Below are positions 45,863 through 53,232 of a DNA stretch of 64,000 bases, piece after piece. Numbering within the stretch: the stretch's first letter is position 1; the number at the start of each line of letters is the position of its first letter. This DNA comes from an uncultured Bacteroidales bacterium. Lineage in GTDB: Bacteria; Bacteroidota; Bacteroidia; Bacteroidales; UBA4417. The position numbers and the translations under genes were made by a program. Under the pieces are notes generated by a model. That model was not told the DNA's origin. It ran no database searches and saw only the letters and a program-made list of their open reading frames with translations. The stretch covers positions 1-64,000 of the forward strand of contig CAIRMR010000173.1 in assembly GCA_903879715.1 (NCBI GenBank), given 5' to 3'.

Positions 45863-47212
45863 ATGAAAACAATATTGGTCATTGACGATGACAATATGAT
45901 TCTGATGATTCTGAAGCAAACACTTACAAAAGCAGGGTATCGTGTTTTTACAGTTACCAGTGGTGAAGAAGGTATTACATTGCTTGCAACATCCCAGGTT
46001 GACCTGGTGCTTACCGATTATATGATGCCTGGGATGTCAGGGATTGAAGTGCTGAATATTATTAAACATAACCAGCCCTTACTTCCTATCATCATTCTGA
46101 CCGGCCATGGAGATGTCGCTCTTACCATTAAAGCGATACAACTTGGCGCTGTTGATTTCATTGAAAAGCCAATTCATTCAAAAGAATTAATTGAAGTTAT
46201 TAAACGGACACTGGAAATCAGTGAGCAAAACATGAGTGTTTCGCAACCTTTTACGAGAGATACCCGTAAAATGATTGAGGAAAATACCCTGATCGGTAAA
46301 GTTCCGGTGATGAGGGAAATATTTAAAAATATAGGACGAATTTCCTTAAACAGAATAAATGTGCTTATCACCGGGGAAACTGGTACGGGTAAAGAACTGA
46401 TAGCAAAGTTGATACACCATAGTGGCATTACTCGCGATTTCCCATTTATAACCATTGATTGCTCCGCGCTTAATGATGACACCCTTCAGAAAGAACTATT
46501 TGGTTACGAAAAAGATGCATTTCCCGGAGCAAAGGAGAATAAGAGAGGGAAATTTGAAGCCGTTGGTGAAGGCACTATATTCCTTGATGAAATCTCGAAT
46601 CTTTCTGACAATTTTCAGGTAAAATTATTCAGAATTCTTCAGGATATGGAATTTGAAAAGCCCGGACTTACTGAACTTTTACCTTTAAAAGCAAGAATTA
46701 TTGCATCAACAAATAAAAATCTCGAACAACTTATTGCTGACAGTCGTTTTCGGGAGGAACTTTATTACAGGCTTAAAGTATTTACCATTGATCTTCCTCC
46801 TTTACGAAAACGCAAAGACGATATAAACGAGTTAACCTATTTCTTTATACAACGTTACAACCGGAAGTTGCAGAAAAATATCAACCAGATAAGTGAAGGG
46901 GTTTTTGAAAAACTAAAAAATTACGACTGGCCAGGAAATATCAGAGAATTAGAAAATTTAATTCTTCAGGCTATGATTGTTGGCCGGGGAAATGCGTTGG
47001 ATAAGGATAATATTTCAATTCCACAAAATGCGCAGACCATGGCAGGAATCTCAATAACAGAACTTACCTCATTGGACGAAGTTGAAAAAGTTTATATCAA
47101 ACTGGTTTTGACCCAGGTTAAATGGAATAAAGTTGAAGCATCGCGCGTTCTGGGTATATCCAGGCCTACCTTGAATGCTAAAATTGAGAAATACGGGATA
47201 AAAGCAAACTAA
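45863..47212 (+). CDS. Orphan NtrC-family response regulator with altered GAFTGA loop
   Basis: A 449-residue protein in three parts. The receiver domain (1-118) has the phosphoacceptor Asp52 (TDYMMPG), DDD acidic pocket (8-10) and Lys102. The AAA+ domain (about 142-370) has Walker A GETGTGKE (171-178) and Walker B TIFLDEIS (238-245). The C-terminal Fis-type helix-turn-helix (about 425-449) is VEASRVLGISRPTLNAKIEKYG. The loop that contacts sigma-54, normally GAFTGA, reads DAFPGA (218-223), so activation of sigma-54 is uncertain. No histidine kinase is adjacent. It lies directly upstream of the DUF4402/chaperone/adhesin genes and is the obvious candidate regulator. Confidence 0.92.
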   Translation: MKTILVIDDDNMILMILKQTLTKAGYRVFTVTSGEEGITLLATSQVDLVLTDYMMPGMSGIEVLNIIKHNQPLLPIIILTGHGDVALTIKAIQLGAVDFIEKPIHSKELIEVIKRTLEISEQNMSVSQPFTRDTRKMIEENTLIGKVPVMREIFKNIGRISLNRINVLITGETGTGKELIAKLIHHSGITRDFPFITIDCSALNDDTLQKELFGYEKDAFPGAKENKRGKFEAVGEGTIFLDEISNLSDNFQVKLFRILQDMEFEKPGLTELLPLKARIIASTNKNLEQLIADSRFREELYYRLKVFTIDLPPLRKRKDDINELTYFFIQRYNRKLQKNINQISEGVFEKLKNYDWPGNIRELENLILQAMIVGRGNALDKDNISIPQNAQTMAGISITELTSLDEVEKVYIKLVLTQVKWNKVEASRVLGISRPTLNAKIEKYGIKAN

Positions 47213-47676
47213 ATACTGATTCAGAAACAGATTCATTTCTTGGAGCCTTACGCTCTCATAAGTTCTTTTAAATATCGAACAAGGATTAACGATTTTTGAT
47301 TTAAGAAGCGAAATGCTGCTGACTTTATCTATCGCTGATCCTTGTTTCTTGTTTTTCCATCAAATCGTTCTCCTCAGTTTAAACGGATTCTCTGTTTCTT
47401 ATCAAAGAAGCAAATACTTTATTTTCCACTTTCAAGTTTGCGATCCTATGATCAGTATTATTGACAACCCCTACATGTAATATATATTTACATTACAAAT
47501 TAATTAATTTACATATTTCAATTTTCATAACAATCTATATATTATGCTTTTATGATCATTAATTAATTTTTTCCTAACATTGTTGTTAATTATATTACAC
47601 TTAACTCCTACCAAAGTCATTCATGTGTATTAATTTAGCCGTGCGGTTAAAGCAGTCCGTATATATCTCTTACGCA
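47213..47676. other. Intergenic region upstream of the first DUF4402-like gene
   Basis: No gene is supported here. A long-range inverted repeat (AACAAGGAT near 47278 and ATCCTTGTT near 47337) may form a terminator-like structure for the regulator transcript. The last 200 bp are very A/T-rich, as expected for a promoter region, but I see no clear consensus boxes. Confidence 0.4.
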
Positions 47677-48105
47677 ATGAAACAGACTCGGTTATTTCTA
47701 ATATTATCAATTCTGGCAGTAGCATCAGCAACAGGATTCGCCCAAACATCAGTAACAGGCCATGTTTTTGCTGAGGTAGTTGAATCAGTTAGCGCCAGCT
47801 CCTATTCACAATCGTCTGTTACCATGCAGAGAAACCAAACTGAAGGAATTGATTTCGGACAAATAGATATCAAAAGTGCAGCATCAGCTTCCTGCTCATT
47901 AATATTAGGACAAGCAATACTTACAAGTAACAACAATAAACAAATTATGATGGAAACTTCCGCTTATGGCAACCAGGGCCTGGAAGGTAACGCAATAAAC
48001 GGAAAACAATCCATCAACCTTCAATGTCTTCCCAGCGAAAGCAAGCTTGATCTGGCAGCTACCGAATATACAGGGAACATTAATATCGTACTGGCTTATA
48101 ATTAG
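47677..48105 (+). CDS. Divergent DUF4402-like secreted protein
   Basis: The ATG at 47677 gives 142 residues with a textbook signal peptide (ends GFAQ); an ATG at 47623 would add 18 residues ahead of it. The mature part resembles the neighbouring DUF4402 proteins: FAEVVESV opening, GIDFGQI in place of the usual LNFG motif, and the C-terminal strand NINIVLAYN with penultimate tyrosine. It is shorter and lacks the VGATLNV motif, so membership is likely but not certain. It is the first of the pilin-like genes downstream of the response regulator. Confidence 0.6.
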   Translation: MKQTRLFLILSILAVASATGFAQTSVTGHVFAEVVESVSASSYSQSSVTMQRNQTEGIDFGQIDIKSAASASCSLILGQAILTSNNNKQIMMETSAYGNQGLEGNAINGKQSINLQCLPSESKLDLAATEYTGNINIVLAYN

Positions 48106-48404
48106 CAAATAGCTTTCAATAAAAGACAAATCCTACGCGACGCAACATTTTCCTGTTTCATTTCTTTCTTTCAAAAGATAGGAAAGAATTATAAGCATAT
48201 TTTAGATTTCTATAAAAAATCGGCACTCGAGTTCTTTAATGCATTACCAATTGCTTCTGTTTAGGGTTTTCTATTTCAGGTGACTATGCTAAGAAAATTA
48301 TGGGGTAATATCAAGTTCATTTAAAATTAAATCAATTTGATTATTTGAAACCTGGATCACAGGCTTTCTGATTCATCCTTAATTCTCTGAGAGTTTATCT
48401 CCGT

Positions 48405-48427
48405 ACTAGCCAATCGGCTAGTTTTTT
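48405..48427 (+). terminator. Intrinsic terminator upstream of the DUF4402 unit
   Basis: A perfect 7-bp stem ACTAGCC / GGCTAGT with an AATC loop is followed by a T-run (48423-48427). It lies 300 bp after the first DUF4402-like gene, whose transcript it may end. Confidence 0.8.
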
Positions 48428-48469
48428 CTCAATTTGCAATTCAGTTTGTCTCAAATTGATAACATTGTT
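48427..48469 (+). promoter_or_regulatory. Conserved far-upstream block, copy A
   Basis: About 43 bp are shared with 50671-50713, including the identical 18-mer CAAATTGATAACATTGTT (48452-48469). Both lie almost the same distance (261 and 259 bp) before a DUF4402 ATG, while the sequence in between has diverged. The position suits an activator-binding site. Confidence 0.45.
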
Positions 48470-48606
48470 CCAGCTTTATATTCTTTAAACTTCACACAAA
48501 CCTTTCCGGGAAGAATATTACCATATTTTTATATAACTGATTATATGATATTTACAAAACTTTTATGGGTTACATTTATCTTTTATCTGCTTTATATTGC
48601 AATTTA

Positions 48607-48655
48607 TGGCATAGTTTGTGAATTCTATGTTTCATCGCTCAAAACGATTTAAATC
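48607..48655 (+). promoter_or_regulatory. Sigma-54-like promoter and leader block, copy A
   Basis: TGGCATAGTTTGTGAA (48607-48622) matches the sigma-54 -24 element well, but the -12 element has GA instead of GC. It begins a block that is conserved in copy B to the start codon and contains the palindrome GATTTAAATC (48646-48655), 42 bp before the ATG. Confidence 0.35.
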
Positions 48656-48687
48656 CAACTAACAATAACTTTTAAAAACTCAAATCA

Positions 48688-49200
48688 ATGAAAAACATTA
48701 TTAAATTTTTTGCGATTGCTACAGTCGTTCTCGGTTTTGCTACATCTTCATTTGCACAGGTTTCTGCAACCGCAACTGCAACCGGAACTATTATCACACC
48801 TATTACCATAACAAATGCCGGCAATATGAATTTTGGCAATGTTGCAGTTAGTGCAGTTGCCGGAACTGTAATTCTTGCACCTGCAAGTACTCGTACAATC
48901 ACCGGTGGTGTAACTCTTCCAGCTGTTCCGGGTACTGTTGCAGCTGCTCATTTTGCTGTTACCGGTACAAGCAATTATACCTATGCTATTACTCTTCCTT
49001 CAGCTGCTACTACGGTTACATCAGGAGCTAACACAATGACGATTAATGCTTTTACAAGTAATCCAGGTACAACCGGAACTCTTAGCGCTACCGGCACTCA
49101 AACAATTGATGTAGGCGCTACACTAAATGTAGGCGCTAACCAGGCTGCCGGCACATATGTATCCTTAACACCCTTCCAGGTAACTGTTAATTATAACTAA
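48688..49200 (+). CDS. DUF4402 pilin-like secreted protein, copy A
   Basis: The 170-residue protein has a signal peptide (ends SFAQ) and a single DUF4402 beta-sandwich domain: ITITNAGNMNFGNVAV, HFAVTGTSNYTYAITLP, IDVGATLNVGANQAAGTY and the terminal strand FQVTVNYN with penultimate tyrosine, a feature shared with chaperone-usher pilins. It is rich in Thr, Ala and Gly. A paralog of identical length is at 50930; the mature parts are about four-fifths identical by eye while the signal peptides differ strongly. It is probably a surface-structure subunit; the PapD-like chaperone downstream supports this. Confidence 0.82.
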   Translation: MKNIIKFFAIATVVLGFATSSFAQVSATATATGTIITPITITNAGNMNFGNVAVSAVAGTVILAPASTRTITGGVTLPAVPGTVAAAHFAVTGTSNYTYAITLPSAATTVTSGANTMTINAFTSNPGTTGTLSATGTQTIDVGATLNVGANQAAGTYVSLTPFQVTVNYN

Positions 49201-49219
49201 CAGATTTCGAAGACATTAA

Positions 49220-49254
49220 AGGGTGTGAATGGATTTTCATTCCACCTTTTTTTT
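49220..49254 (+). terminator. Intercistronic terminator, copy A
   Basis: GGGTG-T-GAATG (49221-49231, bulged T) pairs with CATTCCACC (49238-49246) around a 6-base loop, followed by eight T. It lies between two DUF4402 genes. The equivalent stem in copy B shows a compensatory base-pair change. Confidence 0.82.
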
Positions 49255-49307
49255 ATCCTTTTATTTATCTATTATTTGCAACGCTTTATCATTACAATCT
49301 TGTAATC

Positions 49308-49823
49308 ATGTTCAGATATAAATATCCTCTCATAGTACTAGTTATTGTTTGCTTTTCATTCAAAGCTTTCAGCCAGGCCAGCGTTACGACCCAGGCCTTT
49401 GCCGAAGTGATTTCAGCATTAACAGCTACGGAGACATCACAGCTTAACTTTGGCAAATTTTCGCCCGAGGTGCAGGGAGGCCAGGTTATAGTTACTCCCG
49501 ATGGAATACGCTCCACCAATGGATCTGTAATTTTGAGCGGCGGCATAGCCAACTCTGGAATTTTTTATCTAACCGGCGCTCCTGATGCAGCATTCTCCAT
49601 ACAGCTTCCCAGCGGTCCTGCAGTACTAGTTCATCAGAATTCAAACAAAACCATGATTGTCACTAATTGGGTATCATATCCACAGGCAGGAAATGGCACG
49701 GGCATACTAACTAATGGCCAACAGTTTATTTACCTGGGAGCTACACTTAACGTAGGATCTATGATTGACAACCCGGTTGGCTTATATTCCGGTGCTTTCA
49801 ACCTGACATTTGCTTATAATTAG
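49308..49823 (+). CDS. DUF4402 pilin-like secreted protein, second type
   Basis: A 171-residue protein with signal peptide (ends AFSQ) and one DUF4402 domain: LNFGKFSPEVQGGQVIVTP, GIFYLTGAPDAAFSIQLP, YLGATLNVGSMIDNPVGLY and the terminal NLTFAYN, again with penultimate tyrosine. It differs clearly from copy A and may be a minor or tip subunit. It lies 107 bp after copy A beyond a terminator, so it would be expressed by read-through or from its own promoter. A decayed paralog is at 51551. Confidence 0.8.
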   Translation: MFRYKYPLIVLVIVCFSFKAFSQASVTTQAFAEVISALTATETSQLNFGKFSPEVQGGQVIVTPDGIRSTNGSVILSGGIANSGIFYLTGAPDAAFSIQLPSGPAVLVHQNSNKTMIVTNWVSYPQAGNGTGILTNGQQFIYLGATLNVGSMIDNPVGLYSGAFNLTFAYN

Positions 49824-50135
49824 ACCTGCTTTTCTAAACCTCCAGATAAAGTGTTGTCGCAAATTGAGATAAACATGTTTTTCAATTTTTTATATTAGAA
49901 ATAATTTCAATACTAAACAGTAGTTCGCGCTAACAGATTTCCTAAGACTCCTCAAATTCATTCAGGTAAATTGATAAATACAAATTCCGGCGTAGAATTA
50001 ATCCACTAAGTGGGTTTCCATCAGAAAAATATTCTATACTATCCAACAAGGGTAAAATAGTTGAAGTTATACTAAAAAAGAAATTTAAATATTGAAAATA
50101 CGAATTAGTGTTGGATTAATTCGTTGTTTTTGAGC

Positions 50136-50176
50136 CGTAAATTCCATCAAGGGTTAATTTCCTTGATGGTTTTACG
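50136..50176 (+). terminator. Strong hairpin, terminator-like, in the gene-free region
   Basis: The inner stem CCATCAAGG (50144-50152) / CCTTGATGG (50161-50169) is extended by CGTAAA / TTTACG (50136-50141 and 50171-50176). A short T-run follows the inner stem. It lies more than 300 bp after the nearest gene. Confidence 0.65.
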
Positions 50177-50670
50177 TTAAAAATAAGTTCCAGGGGCACT
50201 GATTTACACAAACAACAGGTTTAAATTTTCGGGCGCAGAATATTCAGTATTTTCAATCGTGAAAAAGCGATCTAAATCTGTCTTAAACTAATTACAAATT
50301 CCTGCTTCCTTTTTCACTATATTTATCATACATGGAATGTGAGTGAATATTTTCATATTTAAAATCCATATCCCTAAATTTTCCTTTTAGAATAAAGATG
50401 ATCACAAATCGAAAAACCAATAACATTCACAATTCCTCTGGACATTTTTTTCGTAAAGTGATTTTATAGCTGTAGTTCGGAATAATTACTTCAGACTTGT
50501 CCGGATATAAAGTCCGTTGGATTGCAGTAATCTGGTTAAACAATCCATAAGACATCTAGTACAATAGCATATAATGTTAATCATTCGTGAATTTATGAAA
50601 TCTCAGTCAAAGATTTTCTTAAATATATTGTTGTTGATGGACAAATTTGAAATTTAAATCTACTTCCATA

Positions 50671-50713
50671 TCTCATTTTGCGAATTCAATTGTCGCAAAT
50701 TGATAACATTGTT
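50671..50713 (+). promoter_or_regulatory. Conserved far-upstream block, copy B
   Basis: It matches 48427-48469, with the identical 18-mer CAAATTGATAACATTGTT at 50696-50713, 259 bp before the ATG at 50930. Confidence 0.45.
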
Positions 50714-50851
50714 TTAGGTACTCTCCTTTTGACGAGTCTCAAATTAACTTAAAAAAAATAAATTTTTAAATACATATTAACCTGATTATCAATTTATTGG
50801 TATTTTAAATTAATTTATTCCCATTTCAGTTTAAATTTAGCCAGGAGGTTT

Positions 50852-50899
50852 TGGCATGGTTTGTGAAATTTGAATATCATCGCTCAAACGATTTAAATC
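50852..50899 (+). promoter_or_regulatory. Sigma-54-like promoter and leader block, copy B
   Basis: TGGCATGGTTTGTGAA (50852-50867) differs by one base from copy A, and similarity between the units starts exactly here after unrelated upstream sequence. The palindrome GATTTAAATC is at 50890-50899, 40 bp before the ATG. Confidence 0.35.
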
Positions 50900-50929
50900 C
50901 AACTAAAATAACTTTAAAAACTCAAAACA

Positions 50930-51442
50930 ATGAAAAAATTATCCATCATCTTTTCGGTCATTGCTCTCTTCACAATCACATCAGTTACTGTAAATGCTCA
51001 GGTTACCGCTACTGCAACTGCAACTGGTACTATTGTAACCCCAATCGCCATCACAAATTCAGGTGATATGAATTTTGGTAATGTTGCGGTTAGCGCAACC
51101 GGCGGAACAGTTGTTCTTGATCCTGCCAGTACCCGCACAGTTACTGGAGGTGTTACTCTTCCAGCTGTTCCCGGTACTGTAACAGCAGCTCATTTTGATA
51201 TTACAGGTACAGCTGATTACACTTATTCCATTACACTTCCTTCTACAGCAACTACAGTAACATCTGGTACAAATACTATGACAGTTGATGCGTTTACCAG
51301 CAATCCTGGTTCAACTGGAACACTCAACGCAGTCGGAACACAGACCGTTGATGTTGGCGCAACTTTAAATGTATCAGCTTTACAAGCTGCCGGTACTTAT
51401 ATTTCAGGAACTCCATTTGATGTAACTGTGAACTATAACTAA
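50930..51442 (+). CDS. DUF4402 pilin-like secreted protein, copy B
   Basis: A 170-residue paralog of the protein at 48688, aligned end to end without a gap: signal peptide ending NAQ, ITNSGDMNFGNVAV, HFDITGTADYTYSITLP, VDVGATLNVSALQAAGTY and the terminal FDVTVNYN. Strong conservation of the mature part beside divergent signal peptides suggests selection on the exported domain or gene conversion. It is followed by a conserved terminator and the decayed second-type gene. Confidence 0.82.
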   Translation: MKKLSIIFSVIALFTITSVTVNAQVTATATATGTIVTPIAITNSGDMNFGNVAVSATGGTVVLDPASTRTVTGGVTLPAVPGTVTAAHFDITGTADYTYSITLPSTATTVTSGTNTMTVDAFTSNPGSTGTLNAVGTQTVDVGATLNVSALQAAGTYISGTPFDVTVNYN

Positions 51443-51463
51443 GACATATTCAAAAAGGTTAAC

Positions 51464-51497
51464 GGGTGTGAAAGGATCTTCTTTCCACCCTTTTTTT
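51464..51497 (+). terminator. Intercistronic terminator, copy B
   Basis: GGGTG-T-GAAAG (51464-51474, bulged T) pairs with CTTTCCACCC (51481-51490) around a 6-base loop, then seven T. The A73-T82 pair replaces the T-A pair of copy A and a G-C pair replaces a G-U pair, so the structure is conserved by covariation. Confidence 0.85.
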
Positions 51498-51550
51498 ATG
51501 TATATTTCTCAATCATTTGCCTTTTCCTCAACTATTTTAGTCCACAATTC

Positions 51551-52059
51551 ATGTCCAGATACTTACTACTACTTCTTCTGACTATTTCTTTATCCTTCAA
51601 GACTTTCAGTCAGGCGAGTAATACCGCACGGGCTTTTGACGAAGTAATACCGGCATTAACCGCAATGGAAACATCTCAGCATAACTTTGGCAAGTTTTCG
51701 CCCGAAGTACAAGGTGGCCAGGTAATTGTTACTCCTGATGGAATTCGTTCGACAAGTGGATCTGTGTTTTGCGTGGAGGAATTACCAAATCGGGTATTTG
51801 TTATTTAACCGGCGCACCCGACGCGTCATTTTCCTTTCAACTTCCCAGCGGACCTGCATATCTTGTTCATCAAAATTCAAGTAAAACTATGATTGTCAGC
51901 AACTGGGTTTCATATCCGCATGCAGGAAATGGTACCGGAATATAGGGAAATGGCCAGTGATTCGTATACCTCTGAGCAACACTAAATGTTTGATCAATGC
52001 TTGATAATCCTGTGGGACTTTATTCAGGCGCTTTTATCCTGACATTTGCGTGCAATTAA
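51551..52059 (+). pseudogene. Decayed DUF4402 gene, paralog of 49308
   Basis: The first 72 codons match the gene at 49308 (HNFGKFSPEVQGGQVIVTP is intact). A one-base deletion near 51768 (GTGTTTTGCG against GTAATTTTGAGCG) shifts the frame and gives a stop at 51806. In the corrected frame homology resumes (YLTGAPDASFSFQLPSGPA) and continues to the last strand ILTFACN, but four in-frame stops follow (one TAG and three TGA near 51945-51995). The penultimate tyrosine codon has also become cysteine. The gene is therefore dead unless read in short form. Confidence 0.88.
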
Positions 52060-52207
52060 GCAATAAAAAAGCCTTTTTTAGAAAACGATACAAATAAGCA
52101 GTGTTTTTTTTTGAAAAAGCATATTACATTATTACTTTATGGCTATTAACACTATATAACTCTCTGCGCTTCACTCCGACGGCTTGTACAACTAGACATT
52201 AAAAGGC

Positions 52208-52225
52208 CGGGGCAATAAGGCCCCG
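52208..52225. repeat. GC-rich hairpin upstream of the chaperone gene
   Basis: CGGGGC (52208-52213) pairs with GCCCCG (52220-52225). It lacks a T-run and resembles a partial form of the CCCCGACC palindrome at 16519. It may terminate or separate transcripts before the chaperone. Confidence 0.45.
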
Positions 52226-52266
52226 AGTCAATAAATTATGTAAGTTTGAAGAAAAATTCAACAGCC

Positions 52267-53124
52267 ATGACAACAACCGGAATGAAAAGAAAAACCTTTA
52301 GCATTTACCTTCTGACAATCCTTTTTGCCTTAGTTTTATCCACAAATAAATCTGAAGCACAAGGCAATTTATTAATTACTCCTCGCAGAGTTGTTTTTGA
52401 AGGTAATAAGCTTTCACAGGAACTTACCCTTGCCAACACAGGAGCAGATACAGCAAAGTATACTGTTTCGTTTGTTCAATACAAGATGACAGAAGATGGA
52501 AGTTTTATACAGATAGAACAACCAGAAGAAGGTCAACTATTTGCTGACAAATTCCTGAGATTTTTCCCACGCTCAGTAACTCTTCCGCCAAACGGATCAC
52601 AGGTTATACGTATGCAATACCGGAAAATGCCGGATATGCAAAACGGGGAATATCGCTCGCACGTTTATTTCAGAGCTGTTCCTACAGAAAAACCATTGGG
52701 TGATGAACAGGTTAGTACGGATACAACTTCAATCGGAATTAAACTCGTGCCAATATTTGGGATCAGCATACCCGTAATTATCCGCAATGGAGATTTACAG
52801 GTTAAAGTTGACCTTACCACCATAAACCTTGATTTAAAAAGTGATACTGTTCCAAATTTAACAGTAACATTCGAACGCGCGGGCGACAAATCAGTTTATG
52901 GTGATTTATCCGTTTTGTGGGCTCCAGTCCAGGGAGACCCTGTTGAAGTTGGTGTTGTGCGTGGCATTGCGGTATATACGCCTAATAAAGTGCGAAAGTT
53001 CAGAATGCAATTACGCAATGTTCCAGGTGTTGATTATTCAAAAGGGAAACTGTTGGTTAAATTCCAGGCACCAAATGACGGGAAAGCTGAAATCTATGCT
53101 GACAAGGAATTTCTGCTTAAGTAG
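52267..53124 (+). CDS. PapD-like periplasmic chaperone
   Basis: The ATG at 52267 (285 residues; 52282 is also possible) precedes a signal peptide ending SEAQ. Two Ig-like domains follow: the first (about 32-155) has ITPRRVVFEGNKLSQELTL, whose early arginine and alternating strand suit donor-strand capping of pilin subunits, and FFPRSVTLPPNGSQVIRMQY, the conserved F1-G1 region of PapD chaperones. The second domain (about 170-285) is more divergent. It probably holds DUF4402 subunits in the periplasm. No usher gene is visible on either side. It starts 108 bp before the giant surface protein. Confidence 0.8.
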   Translation: MTTTGMKRKTFSIYLLTILFALVLSTNKSEAQGNLLITPRRVVFEGNKLSQELTLANTGADTAKYTVSFVQYKMTEDGSFIQIEQPEEGQLFADKFLRFFPRSVTLPPNGSQVIRMQYRKMPDMQNGEYRSHVYFRAVPTEKPLGDEQVSTDTTSIGIKLVPIFGISIPVIIRNGDLQVKVDLTTINLDLKSDTVPNLTVTFERAGDKSVYGDLSVLWAPVQGDPVEVGVVRGIAVYTPNKVRKFRMQLRNVPGVDYSKGKLLVKFQAPNDGKAEIYADKEFLLK

Positions 53125-53232
53125 CAACTATTTTTTATATAATGCTGGCCTTTAAAAGAATTCGGCCGACTCTCAGACTCAGAAATGATAAATTCAGTTA
53201 CTTGTAAACTGTAGAATATTCTAGATGTACCT

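Larger units (their letters stand above)
48106..48687. other. Intergenic region with terminator and regulatory blocks
   Basis: This 582-bp spacer has no supported gene. It contains a terminator (48405-48427), the far-upstream conserved block (48427-48469) and the promoter/leader block (48607-48687) shared with the second DUF4402 unit. A 72-codon frame at 48434-48652 overlaps these blocks and looks accidental. Confidence 0.55.
49824..50929. other. 1.1-kb gene-free region between the two DUF4402 units
   Basis: No coding frame is supported. It holds a fragment resembling the conserved upstream block (TTGTCGCAAATTGA, around 49854), an inverted repeat GAATTAATCC / GGATTAATTC (49995-50004 and 50113-50122), a strong hairpin (50136-50176), and near its end the copy B regulatory blocks. 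Length and hairpin leave room for a small RNA, but I see no definite promoter for one. Confidence 0.45.

Noticed and set aside
48434-48652. 72-codon open frame with a hydrophobic C-terminus
   Set aside because: It overlaps the conserved regulatory blocks, has no similarity to neighbours and no counterpart in the equivalent copy B region.
51945-51995. Possible recoding of TGA in the DUF4402 pseudogene (three of four stops are TGA)
   Set aside because: A frameshift and a TAG stop are also present, and intact genes in the window do not read TGA as sense, so decay is the simpler reading.
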